Part shown: positions 9,121 to 17,673 of the stretch, piece by piece
Position numbering within the stretch: the first letter of the stretch is position 1
How the letters are laid out: every line of letters begins with the position of its first letter
DNA from: Eleftheria terrae
GTDB taxonomy: Bacteria > Pseudomonadota > Gammaproteobacteria > Burkholderiales > Burkholderiaceae_C
Assembly: GCF_030419005.1 (NCBI RefSeq)
Contig: NZ_CP106951.1
Coordinates: forward strand, 248,001-312,000
Length of the DNA stretch: 64,000 nt
Direction of reading: 5' to 3'
Program-made: the position numbers and the translations under genes
The notes under the pieces: model-generated
Told to the model about the DNA's origin: nothing
The model's input: the letters and a program-made list of their open reading frames with translations, nothing else
The model's database searches: none

Positions 9121-9567
9121 ACGCCGGGGCGGCCCTTCGGCCGGGGCGCGATGGCCTCACGCCGGCAGGTGCTGATGCGGCGCCAGAGAGCGCCGCGCGG
9201 GCAGGCTGAAGCAGGCGGGGCGAAAACGATGCCCCGATACGGCGGGTGCCGGCCCGCAAGGAGCGGCATGGAGCGCCATGCGCTGCCCGTGCAGCCGCGG
9301 GGCGCAGCGAACCCGGATCCCGTCACCCGCAGCAGCCGGGACGGCAGCACGAGGGCGTGCCCGCGGCGACCCCGCCGCGGCCCTCCAGCCTCTGGCAGCA
9401 GTGCTGCGCGAGCCGGGCGCGCCAATGCGAAAGCAGCCCCGGCCCGCCGTCCAGGGCGGTCCTGCCGACAGAGCCGTCGCCGGCGCGGCCGCGCTCCTGC
9501 ACGCCGGGATTCTGCACAGGTGGCAGTCACCGCGCCGCGAGCGCCTTCTCCAGCTGCAGCCACCGGA
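9121..9567. other. Non-coding interval between convergent genes
   Basis: About 450 bases separate the stop of the 146-aa gene and the stop of the histidine kinase. All open frames through it lack a ribosome-binding site and give proline/arginine-rich low-complexity translations, as random GC-rich sequence does. No T-tract terminator, tRNA or repeat was found. Confidence 0.5.
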
Positions 9568-11658
9568 TCAGGGGCGCGCCGTCACGGCGCTCGATCGCTG
9601 CAACACCAGCTCGAACACCACCCCGTCCGGCTGGTTGCGGGCCGTGATCCTGCCCCCCATCTTGGCCATGTAGGTGCGGGCGACGAACAGGCCCTGGCCG
9701 CGTTGCCCCAGGGCCGCCGCGTCCTGCGCGTCGGACACGCCGTACTCGAAGATCTTCTCCAGCATGTCGGCCGGCACCGGCGGCCCCTGGTTGTGGATGA
9801 GCACCCGGGCCTCGCTGTCACCCACCTCCAGCCGCATCTGGATGGGCGTGCCCGGCGGCCGGTAGCGGTCGCCGTTGCGCAGCACGTGGGTCACCACGTC
9901 TTCCAGCGAGTACTCGTCGGCCCGCACCTGCACCGGCTGGGGCAGGGCATCGAAGACGACCGACTCGATGCCGGTGTAGGGCGCGTTGCCGGCGACATGC
10001 GCCAGGAACTCGTTGACGTCGAGCGCCTGCAGCGCCAGCGTGGTCGCGTCAAAGGCCTCGCTCGGCGAGGCATGGCCGTAGAGCACCCGCACCGCCTGCT
10101 GCATGCGGCTGATGTAGCGGTGGCTCGGGTCGTCGGGCGTGCCATGCAGCGCCATCAGCGACTGCAGCGGCGACATGATCTCGTGCCCGACCGCCTGCCA
10201 CATGTCCTTCTCCTGCTCGGCCCGGATCTGCTCCCGCTTCACGTCCTCGTTGACGCGCTGCAGCAGGTCTTGCAGGCCCTGCGCCAGCACGCCCAGCTCG
10301 TCGCCACCGCGCAGGTCCGAGAGGTCGATGCGGGCCAGCCCGTCGGCGCCACGCACGCCGGTGGAAACGCTGGCGGCCCGCCGTGTCAGCAGCGTGATGC
10401 GGCGGATGATGCGCACCTCGATGGCCAGCCATGTCAGCAGCACCGCCAGCAGCATGGCGCCGACGAACCAGGACACCCGCGTGGCCACCGCCGCCAGGTT
10501 GCGATTGACGGTGCGCACGTCGCCGGTGAGTGTCAGCTCGTAGCGGCCCAGCGGCGTTGCAATCACCTCGCGCGAGACGATCGGCGCCTCATAGCCCTCC
10601 ACCGGCAGTCGGCGGATCAGCCGGTCCATCCAGGGCGAGGCAGGATCGGCCGCGTCGGCGGCGCCGGTCAGCCGGAACAGCTCGGGCGCCGGCGTGCCGG
10701 CCGGGCTGCCCAGCCGGCGCACGCTCAAGGTCTCGCCGGGCAGCAGCAGCGGTCGCAGGTCGGCCAGCGAGAAGGGGCGCGCCGCGCCGTCGGCGTTGCT
10801 GTCGAACAGGGGGCTGCCGTCGCCGGGCGCCAGCACCTGCAGGCGGGTCACGATCTGGTCGAGGTCGGGCGGCGGCCACACCGGGCGCTTCTGGAACAAC
10901 GCGTCGCGGAACAGGTCCACCGGCAGCCGCACCGAGAAGAAGGAGCGCCGGCGGCAGTCGGCGGCCGTGTCGCCCGCCTCCAGGCAGCGCCCGTCCTGCC
11001 AGAGCCAGCCGCGGAAGTCGCGTACCGAGCGCGTGCCGTGGACGATGGGCGCGTCGGCCGAATAGCCGGTGAGCCGGCCGCGCACGCCGGGGGCGTTGCC
11101 GTCGTCCAGCGCCTCGAAGGGCGCGATCCAGCGGAAGGTGCGTCCGCGCATCGCCACCTCGATCGCCACCCGGTGCGAGGTGCTGAAGTCGAGTTCGCCG
11201 ACCGCGTGCGGCGCCAGCTCGCCGCTGATGAAGCTGCCCACCAGGTAGAGGAAGCCGCCGGCATAGGGGTTGTTGCCTACTGCCACGCACAGGCTGGCCG
11301 AGTCCGGGTACTGCACATGGCAGCCGGCCATCTCCACCGCCTGCTGGGCCTTGGCCTTGTCGTCGAAGTCGATGGCCGAGAAGGGCAGCACCAGCGGGCG
11401 CAGCGGTGTCACCGCGTGTGCGGCAATGCCGGGGTTGAGCAGCGCGAGCTGGCCGGTGGGGTGGCGCAGGCGGGCGGCGATCTGGGCCTGGTTCTTCAGC
11501 AGCCCGTCCTGGTAGTTGCGGTGGCTGCGCTGCTTCTCGTCCTGCAGCACGTTGACGGCCAGCGCCAGCGTGGCGCAGGCCAGCAGCGCGAACGCGCCGC
11601 GGAAGAACACCCGCAGCCCGAAGGGCAGGCGCGGGCGCAGGCGCAGCCAGCGCTTCAT
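9568..11658 (-). CDS. Membrane sensor histidine kinase with large periplasmic domain
   Basis: A 696-residue sensor kinase. Membrane helix 1 lies at about residues 19-38 and helix 2 at about 405-425 (VSWFVGAMLLAVLLTWLAIE), leaving an unusually long periplasmic sensor region of some 365 residues of no recognised family. A HAMP-like linker and a dimerisation/phosphoacceptor region follow, with His492 in VGHEIMSPLQSL. The ATPase domain ends with GQRGQGLFVARTYMAKMGG. The N-box and G1 box are divergent (RNGDRY and IHNQGPPVP), a form also seen in some active kinases. Its ATG overlaps the stop of the response regulator upstream, so the two form one operon and one signalling pair. Confidence 0.9.
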   Translation of the reverse strand: MKRWLRLRPRLPFGLRVFFRGAFALLACATLALAVNVLQDEKQRSHRNYQDGLLKNQAQIAARLRHPTGQLALLNPGIAAHAVTPLRPLVLPFSAIDFDDKAKAQQAVEMAGCHVQYPDSASLCVAVGNNPYAGGFLYLVGSFISGELAPHAVGELDFSTSHRVAIEVAMRGRTFRWIAPFEALDDGNAPGVRGRLTGYSADAPIVHGTRSVRDFRGWLWQDGRCLEAGDTAADCRRRSFFSVRLPVDLFRDALFQKRPVWPPPDLDQIVTRLQVLAPGDGSPLFDSNADGAARPFSLADLRPLLLPGETLSVRRLGSPAGTPAPELFRLTGAADAADPASPWMDRLIRRLPVEGYEAPIVSREVIATPLGRYELTLTGDVRTVNRNLAAVATRVSWFVGAMLLAVLLTWLAIEVRIIRRITLLTRRAASVSTGVRGADGLARIDLSDLRGGDELGVLAQGLQDLLQRVNEDVKREQIRAEQEKDMWQAVGHEIMSPLQSLMALHGTPDDPSHRYISRMQQAVRVLYGHASPSEAFDATTLALQALDVNEFLAHVAGNAPYTGIESVVFDALPQPVQVRADEYSLEDVVTHVLRNGDRYRPPGTPIQMRLEVGDSEARVLIHNQGPPVPADMLEKIFEYGVSDAQDAAALGQRGQGLFVARTYMAKMGGRITARNQPDGVVFELVLQRSSAVTARP

Positions 11659-12359
11659 CGGCGCGCGGCCGCCCAGCGGAAGCCGCGCATCGGCACGTTC
11701 TCGATGCCGTCGAAGCCGGGGTCGATCTCGCGGAAGGCGTCGCGGATGGTGCTGACGTGCTTGCGGATGTTGTCGCGGTTGCGGCCGCTCTTCACCACCT
11801 GGTAGAGGTCGTCATAGGACACCACCTCGCCGCGGCGCTGGTACAGCGCGGCCAGGATGCGCTGCGCCGTCAGCGGCAGGTTGACGCGCTGGCCGCGCCA
11901 CAGCGGCGAACCCTGGCGCAGCGGGTCGAGCGACAGCTCGTCGCCGGCCGGTGGGCTGGCCACCCCGCGCGTGGCGGCCTGCTCGCGCGCGGCACGCAGG
12001 ATTTCGAGGAAGGTGTCGATGAAGTCCGACTCCTCGAAGGTGGTCTTCTGCAGGTAGTCCCACGCGTCCAGCGCCTTCATGATGCTGCGGTAGATCGTGG
12101 CCGGCATGGCCGACACCACCAGCACCGGTGTGCCGCGCTGCTTGTTGATGGTGTTGATGATGGCCACGCCGGCATGCCGCTCGCGGCCCAGCTCGATGTC
12201 GAGCACCACCACGTCGTAGGCCTCGCGGGCCAGCGCGGCCTCGGCGTCGTCGCGGGTGAACCACTGGTGCACCTCGATGTCGGCGCGGGCCGACTCGATC
12301 CATCCCTTCAGTTGATTGCTGGTCGGGACGTCGTCCTCGATCACCGCCACTTTCGCCAT
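11655..12359 (-). CDS. Response regulator with winged-helix output domain
   Basis: A 234-residue two-component regulator. The receiver domain covers residues 1-120, with the acidic pair Asp9-Asp10, phosphoacceptor Asp54 in YDVVVLDIELG, and a conserved Lys in YLQKTTF. The C-terminal part (about 150-234) resembles the OmpR-type DNA-binding domain, including a recognition-helix-like NIRKHVSTIRDAFRE and the wing MRGFRW. It is first in the operon and shares four bases with the kinase gene. It diverges from the SPFH gene at 12629, with 269 bp between, so it may control that pair as well as itself (inference). Confidence 0.9.
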   Translation of the reverse strand: MAKVAVIEDDVPTSNQLKGWIESARADIEVHQWFTRDDAEAALAREAYDVVVLDIELGRERHAGVAIINTINKQRGTPVLVVSAMPATIYRSIMKALDAWDYLQKTTFEESDFIDTFLEILRAAREQAATRGVASPPAGDELSLDPLRQGSPLWRGQRVNLPLTAQRILAALYQRRGEVVSYDDLYQVVKSGRNRDNIRKHVSTIRDAFREIDPGFDGIENVPMRGFRWAAARR

Positions 12360-12628
12360 CGTCGCTGCTGCCTTCGCGGCTCCCTGCCGCCGGCCGATTA
12401 TCCCGGCCAGCCTGAGCCGGCGCCGTGAGTGTTTCTTCCGCCGGCCGCCCCACCCCCTCACACGAGGGAGCCAGCGATCCCGCCGCGCAACCGAAGTCGC
12501 CCCGCGCCTGCATTGAGCGCTCCGGGGTCGATTCGAACAATGGAGCCCAGAGAGATGCAGCGCCGCTGCACCTCGCAACCCCAAGGCACCGACCGCCTGA
12601 TCCAACGACCCTCCTGGAGTCTCCTGAC

Positions 12629-13897
12629 ATGAACTTCCGCCTCCGCCCCCTGACCGATGCCATCCGCCACGGCCTGGGTGCCACCGGCACCGGCATCGGC
12701 CGCTTGGTCGGCAGCACCGGCCGCTTCCTCTTCGCCTCGCGCCGCGGGCTGGTGGCGGCCGGGCTGCTGGGCCTGGCGGGCTGGGCGGCCGTGACGCACC
12801 CGCCGCTGCGCACGGTGGCGCGCGGTGACATCGGCGTGCGCACCAACCAGTTCACCGGCAGCACCGCCGAGTTCCGCGAAGGCAGCGTGTTCGTGCTGCC
12901 GGGCTTCCACGAGCTGCGCACCTACCCGCTGCGCGACCAGGTCTACCGCCTGGTGCAAGGGCGCAAGGCCGACGGGGACGCGCCGTTCCAGTCGGTCGAG
13001 GGGCTGTCGCTGGGCGTGGACCTGAGCATCCGCTATGCGCTCGACCCCAGCCGCATCGCCGCGATGGCCGGCAAGCTGCCGGACGACATCCCTGGCGAAG
13101 TGGTGCAGCCCGCTGTGCAGGGCGTGGTCTACAAGGCCTTCACCCGCTACACCGTGCGCGAGATCTTCTCGAGCAAGCGCGCCGAGATCCAGCAGGCGGT
13201 GGAAGCCGAGCTGCGCACCAAGCTGGCGGTCGACGGCATCCTGCTGCGCAGCGTGCAGATGGGCCAGGTCGACCTGCCGGCCGACTACCGCCAGGGCATG
13301 GACAAGCTGCTCGCCGAGGAACTGGCCAGCGAGAAGATGCGCTACACGCTGGAGCTGAAGGAAAAACGCGTCAAGGAAACCGAGCTGGAGGCCCAGGCCG
13401 ACAAGGTGCGCCGCGAGACCGCCGCCGCCGCGGCCGCCAACGAGCAGGTGATTGCCGCCCGCGCCCAGGAAGAGGCGATGAAGCATGTGCTGCCCTTCAA
13501 GCAGAAGCAGATCGAGCAGCGCCAGTTCGAGGCCGAGGCCGAGAAGGTCTCGCGCATCAAGTCGGCCGAGGCCAGTGCGCAGGCGCGCAAGATCGAGGCC
13601 GCCGGCGAGGCCGAGTCGCGCCAGAAGCTGGCCGATGCCGAGGCCTACCGGCTCGACCGTGTCGGCAAGATCGCCAGCGAGCAGATGGCCCGCGACGGCG
13701 CGCTGATCACGCGCCATCCGCTGCTGATCCAGAAGACGGTGGCCGACAAGCTGTCGGACAAGATCCAGGTCATCATCGCGCCGCCGTCGACCGACGGCCG
13801 CTTCATCGCTGCCGGCCTGATCGGAGGTGGTGGCCAGGCTGCGTCGTCGTCCGCCGTCGCCGACGCGGGGACGGAGCCGGTGCAGGAGGGCGAATGA
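12629..13897 (+). CDS. SPFH/Band-7 (prohibitin-like) membrane protein
   Basis: A 422-residue SPFH-domain protein. One N-terminal membrane segment lies at about residues 45-62 (RGLVAAGLLGLAGWAAV). The Band-7 domain follows (about 70-230; ARGDIGVRTNQFTGS and LPGFHELRTYPLRDQ). A long Ala/Glu/Lys-rich coiled coil then spans about 225-360 with repeated EAEK-like heptads. Such proteins assemble into ring- or cage-like membrane scaffolds that organise microdomains or modulate proteases such as FtsH; no bound protease gene is adjacent here. CTGGAGTCTCC precedes the ATG. Its stop shares four bases with the next gene (ATGA), so the following secreted protein is a likely partner. Confidence 0.9.
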   Translation: MNFRLRPLTDAIRHGLGATGTGIGRLVGSTGRFLFASRRGLVAAGLLGLAGWAAVTHPPLRTVARGDIGVRTNQFTGSTAEFREGSVFVLPGFHELRTYPLRDQVYRLVQGRKADGDAPFQSVEGLSLGVDLSIRYALDPSRIAAMAGKLPDDIPGEVVQPAVQGVVYKAFTRYTVREIFSSKRAEIQQAVEAELRTKLAVDGILLRSVQMGQVDLPADYRQGMDKLLAEELASEKMRYTLELKEKRVKETELEAQADKVRRETAAAAAANEQVIAARAQEEAMKHVLPFKQKQIEQRQFEAEAEKVSRIKSAEASAQARKIEAAGEAESRQKLADAEAYRLDRVGKIASEQMARDGALITRHPLLIQKTVADKLSDKIQVIIAPPSTDGRFIAAGLIGGGGQAASSSAVADAGTEPVQEGE

Positions 13898-15318
13898 TGC
13901 TGGTCGCCACCCTGGCCTCGATGGCCATCGTCACCCAGGACCAGGCCCCGCTGCGCGCCGGCCCGCGCGACTCGGCCGCCCAGCAGGCGGTGCTGTGGCA
14001 GGGCGACACGCTGGAGATCCGCGGCGAGCGCATGGGCTACCTGCAGGTGTGGGACCACCGGCGCGAGCGGGCCGGCTATGTGCTGGCGTCGCAGGTGCGC
14101 ACCACCTCGCTGAAGCCGGAGGAGGCGCCCGAGCTGCTGGCGGTGGTGCGCTTCCTGCGTGACACGCCCGGCGCCGAGGCGCTGGGCATCGGCTATACCG
14201 CCGCCTACCTGAAGGCGGTGCCGGCCGGCGCCATCACTGCCGAGCCCTTCGATGCGCTGGGCAGCATGGCCGAGCGGCTGGCGCGCAGGGCGTCCGCGCA
14301 ACAGGGCAAGGCCGGTCAGACGGTCTCGGCGCACCTGGAGGTGGCGACGCACTACGGCGTCACCTTCAAGAGCTACGAGCAGGACGGCACGCTGCGGCTG
14401 TGCTACGACGGCGAGGCCTTCCGGCGCGTCATCGCCATGGCCGCCAATGCGGAGGTGCGGGCCCGTGCCGCGCTCGCGGTGACGCGCAACGATTGCATCG
14501 ACCCGGCCTTGCCGCCGCTGGAGCGCCAGCAACTCGACGCCTGGCGGGCCGAGGTGCTGGACCGCATCGACACCGCCCAGTTCGCCCAGTTGAGCGAGCC
14601 GCTGAAGAACCGGCTGCGCCTGCGCCGCGCCGGCGTCTGGGCGGGCGTGGCTTTCCAGCAGGCACGCAAGGGCCAGCCCGCCGGCGCGAGTGCGGAGCGG
14701 GCGCTGGCCGAGCTGGCGGCGGTGAACAAGGCCGAGCTGAGCGATGCCGACGCGGTGGACTACAACGACGCGGCCATCCGCGTCGGCGCCTCGCGCTGGG
14801 CCGTGCAGGCGGCAGCTGCCCCGGTGGCTTCCGGGCCGCGGCTGTCGGTGCTGACCGAGGCCGGCCTGCCCGGGGAGACCTGCGTGCTGCTGACCGATGC
14901 CAGCCACGGGCCGAAGGCGCCGCTGGCCCGCCGCTGCACCTACGGCATGGTCTGGACCGCCTCGGCCAGCGCGCGGCCCGACGGCCGGGCGCTGGCGCTC
15001 GCGGTGCAGCCGCTGGAAGGCTGGCGCGAGCTGTGGGTGTTTCGCCAGGACGCGGGCGGCTGGAGCGTCAACGTCATGCCTCCGGCGGCCAGTGCGCCCG
15101 AGCTGGGGTATGTGGAATTCGCCGGCTGGGTGCCCGGCGGTGAGCAGCTGCTGATGGCCCGCGAGGCGCGCACCGAAGGCCGCTATAAGCGCAGCTTCGA
15201 GGTGGCCGAGCTGGCCACGCTGAACGTGCAGAAGCAGGCCAGCGCGCCCGGCCCGCTGGCGGCCTTTGGCAAGTGGCAGGACGCGGCCTGGAAGCGGCAG
15301 ACGGTGATCCTGCGCTGA
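13894..15318 (+). CDS. Probable secreted protein with SH3-like N-terminal domain, unknown function
   Basis: A 474-residue protein I cannot assign. The N-terminus is short and hydrophobic (MMLVATLASMAIVTQ) and could be a poor signal peptide or membrane anchor. Residues about 15-75 resemble a bacterial SH3 module: ending in GYLQVWDHRRERAGYVLASQ with the usual alternating strands. The central region is helical and Ala/Glu-rich, holding four Cys residues. The C-terminal region (about 310-474) is beta-rich with Trp residues (YGMVWTASASARPDGRALAL; ELWVFRQDAGGWSVNVMPP), reminiscent of a propeller-like or lipoprotein-type fold. It is translationally coupled to the SPFH protein, which suggests a joint role in the cell envelope (inference). 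Confidence 0.75.
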   Translation: MMLVATLASMAIVTQDQAPLRAGPRDSAAQQAVLWQGDTLEIRGERMGYLQVWDHRRERAGYVLASQVRTTSLKPEEAPELLAVVRFLRDTPGAEALGIGYTAAYLKAVPAGAITAEPFDALGSMAERLARRASAQQGKAGQTVSAHLEVATHYGVTFKSYEQDGTLRLCYDGEAFRRVIAMAANAEVRARAALAVTRNDCIDPALPPLERQQLDAWRAEVLDRIDTAQFAQLSEPLKNRLRLRRAGVWAGVAFQQARKGQPAGASAERALAELAAVNKAELSDADAVDYNDAAIRVGASRWAVQAAAAPVASGPRLSVLTEAGLPGETCVLLTDASHGPKAPLARRCTYGMVWTASASARPDGRALALAVQPLEGWRELWVFRQDAGGWSVNVMPPAASAPELGYVEFAGWVPGGEQLLMAREARTEGRYKRSFEVAELATLNVQKQASAPGPLAAFGKWQDAAWKRQTVILR

Positions 15319-15445
15319 TGGCCGGGGCGGGCCGACCCGGGTGGAGGGCTGTGGACAAGGCTGTGGGCAAGCAGTGGGTGGCCGGTGGATGGTGTGCTGC
15401 CCGGTGTTGTGGTGGCTGCCGGGGCGGCAGGCGCCGCCCCGGCAG

Positions 15446-15679
15446 CCGGTTCGCTGGGCCGGTTCGCTGGGCCGGTTCGCTGGGCCGGTTCGCTGGGCCG
15501 GTTCGCTGGGCCGGTTCGCTGGGCCGGTTCGCTGGGCCGGTTCGCTGGGCCGGTTCGCTGGGCCGGTTCGCTGGGCCGGTTCGCTGGGCCGGTTCGCTGG
15601 GCCGGTTCGCTGGGCCGGTTCGCTGGGCCGGTTCGCTGGGCCGGTTCGCTAAGCCGGTTCGCTAAGCCGGTTCACGGAG
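15446..15679. repeat. 13-bp tandem repeat array, 17 complete units plus one degenerate
   Basis: Fifteen identical head-to-tail copies of CCGGTTCGCTGGG run from 15446 to 15640. Two copies ending in TAAG instead of TGGG (15641-15666) and one degenerate copy, CCGGTTCACGGAG (15667-15679), follow. The array has no spacers, so it is a minisatellite and not a CRISPR. Since 13 is not a multiple of three, all three forward frames stay open, with a 13-residue peptide period; no start signal supports translation. The right edge supplies the stop codon and last codons of the ceramidase-like gene on the other strand. Confidence 0.97.
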
Positions 15680-16550
15680 CCGGAGCCGTGACACCCCGGT
15701 GTCGCGGACCGCCCGCTGGCTCAGGACCGTGCCGCAAGTGCAGCGGCGGCGCGGCCGGCCGGCAGCAGGCGCGCAGGATCACCCAGCCGGCCATGGCCGC
15801 GGCCAGGTGCTTGAGCGGGTGGCCGGCCACCCAGCCATCGGTCAGCGCCGCGATGGCCGCATCGAAGTGCTCCAACGACTTGGCCAGCCCGTACCAGCCC
15901 ACCACTGCGAGCGCCGGGAACCCGTGCCGCGGTCGGCAGACGGCCAGCACCGCCAGCAGCAACAGCCCGCCGCCCTGCATCACCAGGTAGGGCGTCAGGT
16001 TGCCGGTGGCCTGCCAGAAGGCGACGCTGGCGACGCCGTAGGCCAGCAGCGGTAGCAGCCCGGCCGCCGGCGGCACCGGGCGGTCGCCGTCCAGTGCCAG
16101 CGCGATGACGGCCGCAAAGGTCCACGTCATCGGCAGCCGGTCCCAGAACAGGCTCAGGTCGTCGGGCCGGGCGTGGTACCAGGCGCTGCCCAAGCCGGTG
16201 AGCGCGAGCGAGGCAGCCAGTGCCCAGGCCAGGCGCAGGCGCCGGGCGGGCACCTCGCCGGCAGGCAGCTGCCGCAGGTGCAGCACGCCGGCGCCCGCGG
16301 CCAGCAGGAAGGCCAGGTTGGACAGCACGTTCCACACGTCGTCCAGCGGTCCGGCCGCCACCGCAGCTGCGAAGTGGTGGTAGGCCTGCGGCTGCGCCAC
16401 CGGCGGCAGCAAGCAGGCCAGCAGGAACAGCGCCGTGGCCGGTGCGGCGGCCTTCAGCCAGGCGGCCGGCTTGCGGGCCGGGCGAGGTGGGGTGCCGGCC
16501 GCCGTGGGCCGGGGCAGCCGCGCCATGGCGCGGCCAGCGGGTGTCGTCAT
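15672..16550 (-). CDS. Ceramidase-like (CREST family) integral membrane protein
   Basis: A 292-residue polytopic membrane protein with about seven hydrophobic segments after a 35-residue Pro/Ala-rich cytoplasmic head. Motifs resemble the alkaline ceramidase / CREST hydrolase superfamily: DDVWNVLSNLAFLL with its S/N pair, SAWYHARPDDLSLFWDRLPM with His and Asp residues, and a late HPLKHLAAAM. In CREST enzymes conserved Ser, Asp and three His form a zinc site that hydrolyses an amide bond in a lipid. Whether this bacterial member acts on ceramide-like lipids is unknown. GGGAGACCCAAG precedes the chosen ATG; an internal ATG 24 bp further in is possible. The final codons fall inside the degenerate repeat unit, so the C-terminus (GVTAPAP) may be strain-variable. 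Confidence 0.78.
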   Translation of the reverse strand: MTTPAGRAMARLPRPTAAGTPPRPARKPAAWLKAAAPATALFLLACLLPPVAQPQAYHHFAAAVAAGPLDDVWNVLSNLAFLLAAGAGVLHLRQLPAGEVPARRLRLAWALAASLALTGLGSAWYHARPDDLSLFWDRLPMTWTFAAVIALALDGDRPVPPAAGLLPLLAYGVASVAFWQATGNLTPYLVMQGGGLLLLAVLAVCRPRHGFPALAVVGWYGLAKSLEHFDAAIAALTDGWVAGHPLKHLAAAMAGWVILRACCRPAAPPLHLRHGPEPAGGPRHRGVTAPAP

Positions 16551-16769
16551 CTTGGGTCTCCCTGCAAGCGTGGCGGCCGCCCGGGCCCTGCGGGCCGGGC
16601 CGGTGGACGCCGTCGCCGGGGATTCTTGCCGCGGCGGGCAGGAAAGCCGCGCCCGGATGTCCCCGGTGCCAGGGCGGTGCACCGCCGGTACCGCCGAGGG
16701 ATACCTGGCGCCAGGAAGACAAGGACAGGACCCTGGTGCAGGACAGGGCGGCAAGCCGCCCCCGCCCCG

Positions 16770-17663
16770 TCAGAGGCGCTCGAGCACCCGCATGGAGTAG
16801 TCGACCGCCTTCACGTCCTTCGTGAGGCGGCCGATCGAGATGCGGTCCACGCCGGTCTCGGCGATCGCGCGCACCTGCTCGAGCTGCACGCTGCCCGACA
16901 CCTCCAGCAGCGCCCGGCCCTGGTTGACGGCCACCGCCTCGCGCATCTGCGCGGGTGTGAAGTTGTCGAGCAGCACGCTGCGCGCGCCGGCCGCCAGTGC
17001 TTCCTGCAGCTGGGCGATGGTTTCGACCTCGACCTGGATGTCCACCCCCGAGTCCAGCGCCTGGGCGTTGCGCAGTGCCTGGGTCACGCCGCCGGCTGCG
17101 GCAATGTGGTTTTCCTTGATGAGGATGCCGTGGTAGAGCGCCAGCCGCTGGTTCTGGCCACCGCCGCAACGCACCGCGTATTTCTGCGCCAGCCGCAGGC
17201 CGGGCAGGGTCTTGCGGGTGTCGAGGATGGCGCAACCACGCGGGTTGGGGGAGGCACCGGCGATGGCGTCGACATGGCGGCGCGTCAGCGTCGCGGTGGC
17301 CGAAAGCAGCTGCAGGAAGTTCAGCGCCGGCCGCTCGGCCGACAGCAGCGCGCGGGCGTCGGACTCGATGTGGCAGACCAGCGTGTCGGCGTCCATCATC
17401 GCGCCTTCGGCATAGTGCCAGTCGATCCGGGCGCTGCTGTCCAGTGCCGTGACGCAGCCTTCGAACCAGTCGCGCCCGCACAGCACCGCCGCCTCGCGCA
17501 CCAGCACCCGGGCCTTCACCCGCTGCCCGGCCGGCACCAGCAGGGCCGTCCAGTCCTGACGGCCGATGTCTTCCACCAGCGCGTCGCGGATGTTGCGCTG
17601 GCGCGCCTGCTCCAGGGTTTCGTTGAAATCGAACACGTTCTTCTTTTCCTGCACGAGTGACAA
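16770..17663 (-). CDS. nadC: Nicotinate-nucleotide pyrophosphorylase (quinolinate phosphoribosyltransferase)
   Basis: A 297-residue NadC, the usual length. It converts quinolinate and phosphoribosyl pyrophosphate to nicotinate mononucleotide in de novo NAD synthesis. Signature segments are ALVEDIGRQDWTALLV near the start, ERPALNFLQLLSATAT, the active-site region LDTRKTLPGLRLAQKYAVRC, NHRLGLYD-like NQRLALYHGILIKENHI, and VLLDNFTPAQMREAV. It follows nadA on the same strand with only ten bases between, so the two form an operon. An aspartate oxidase (nadB) gene is not in the window, so the source of iminoaspartate is encoded elsewhere. Confidence 0.97.
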   Translation of the reverse strand: MSLVQEKKNVFDFNETLEQARQRNIRDALVEDIGRQDWTALLVPAGQRVKARVLVREAAVLCGRDWFEGCVTALDSSARIDWHYAEGAMMDADTLVCHIESDARALLSAERPALNFLQLLSATATLTRRHVDAIAGASPNPRGCAILDTRKTLPGLRLAQKYAVRCGGGQNQRLALYHGILIKENHIAAAGGVTQALRNAQALDSGVDIQVEVETIAQLQEALAAGARSVLLDNFTPAQMREAVAVNQGRALLEVSGSVQLEQVRAIAETGVDRISIGRLTKDVKAVDYSMRVLERL

Positions 17664-17673
17664 GGACCGGCGC

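Noticed and set aside
9151..11805. An 884-residue open frame opposite to the histidine kinase
   Set aside because: Antisense shadow; the kinase on the other strand has proper phosphoacceptor and ATPase motifs and an ATGA overlap with its regulator.
15446..15666. CRISPR array
   Set aside because: Units are directly adjacent without spacers and only 13 bp long; no cas genes are in the window.
15273..15990. Repeat-encoded peptides (RWAGSLGRFAG period)
   Set aside because: All three forward frames are open only because 13 is not a multiple of three; none has a ribosome-binding site.
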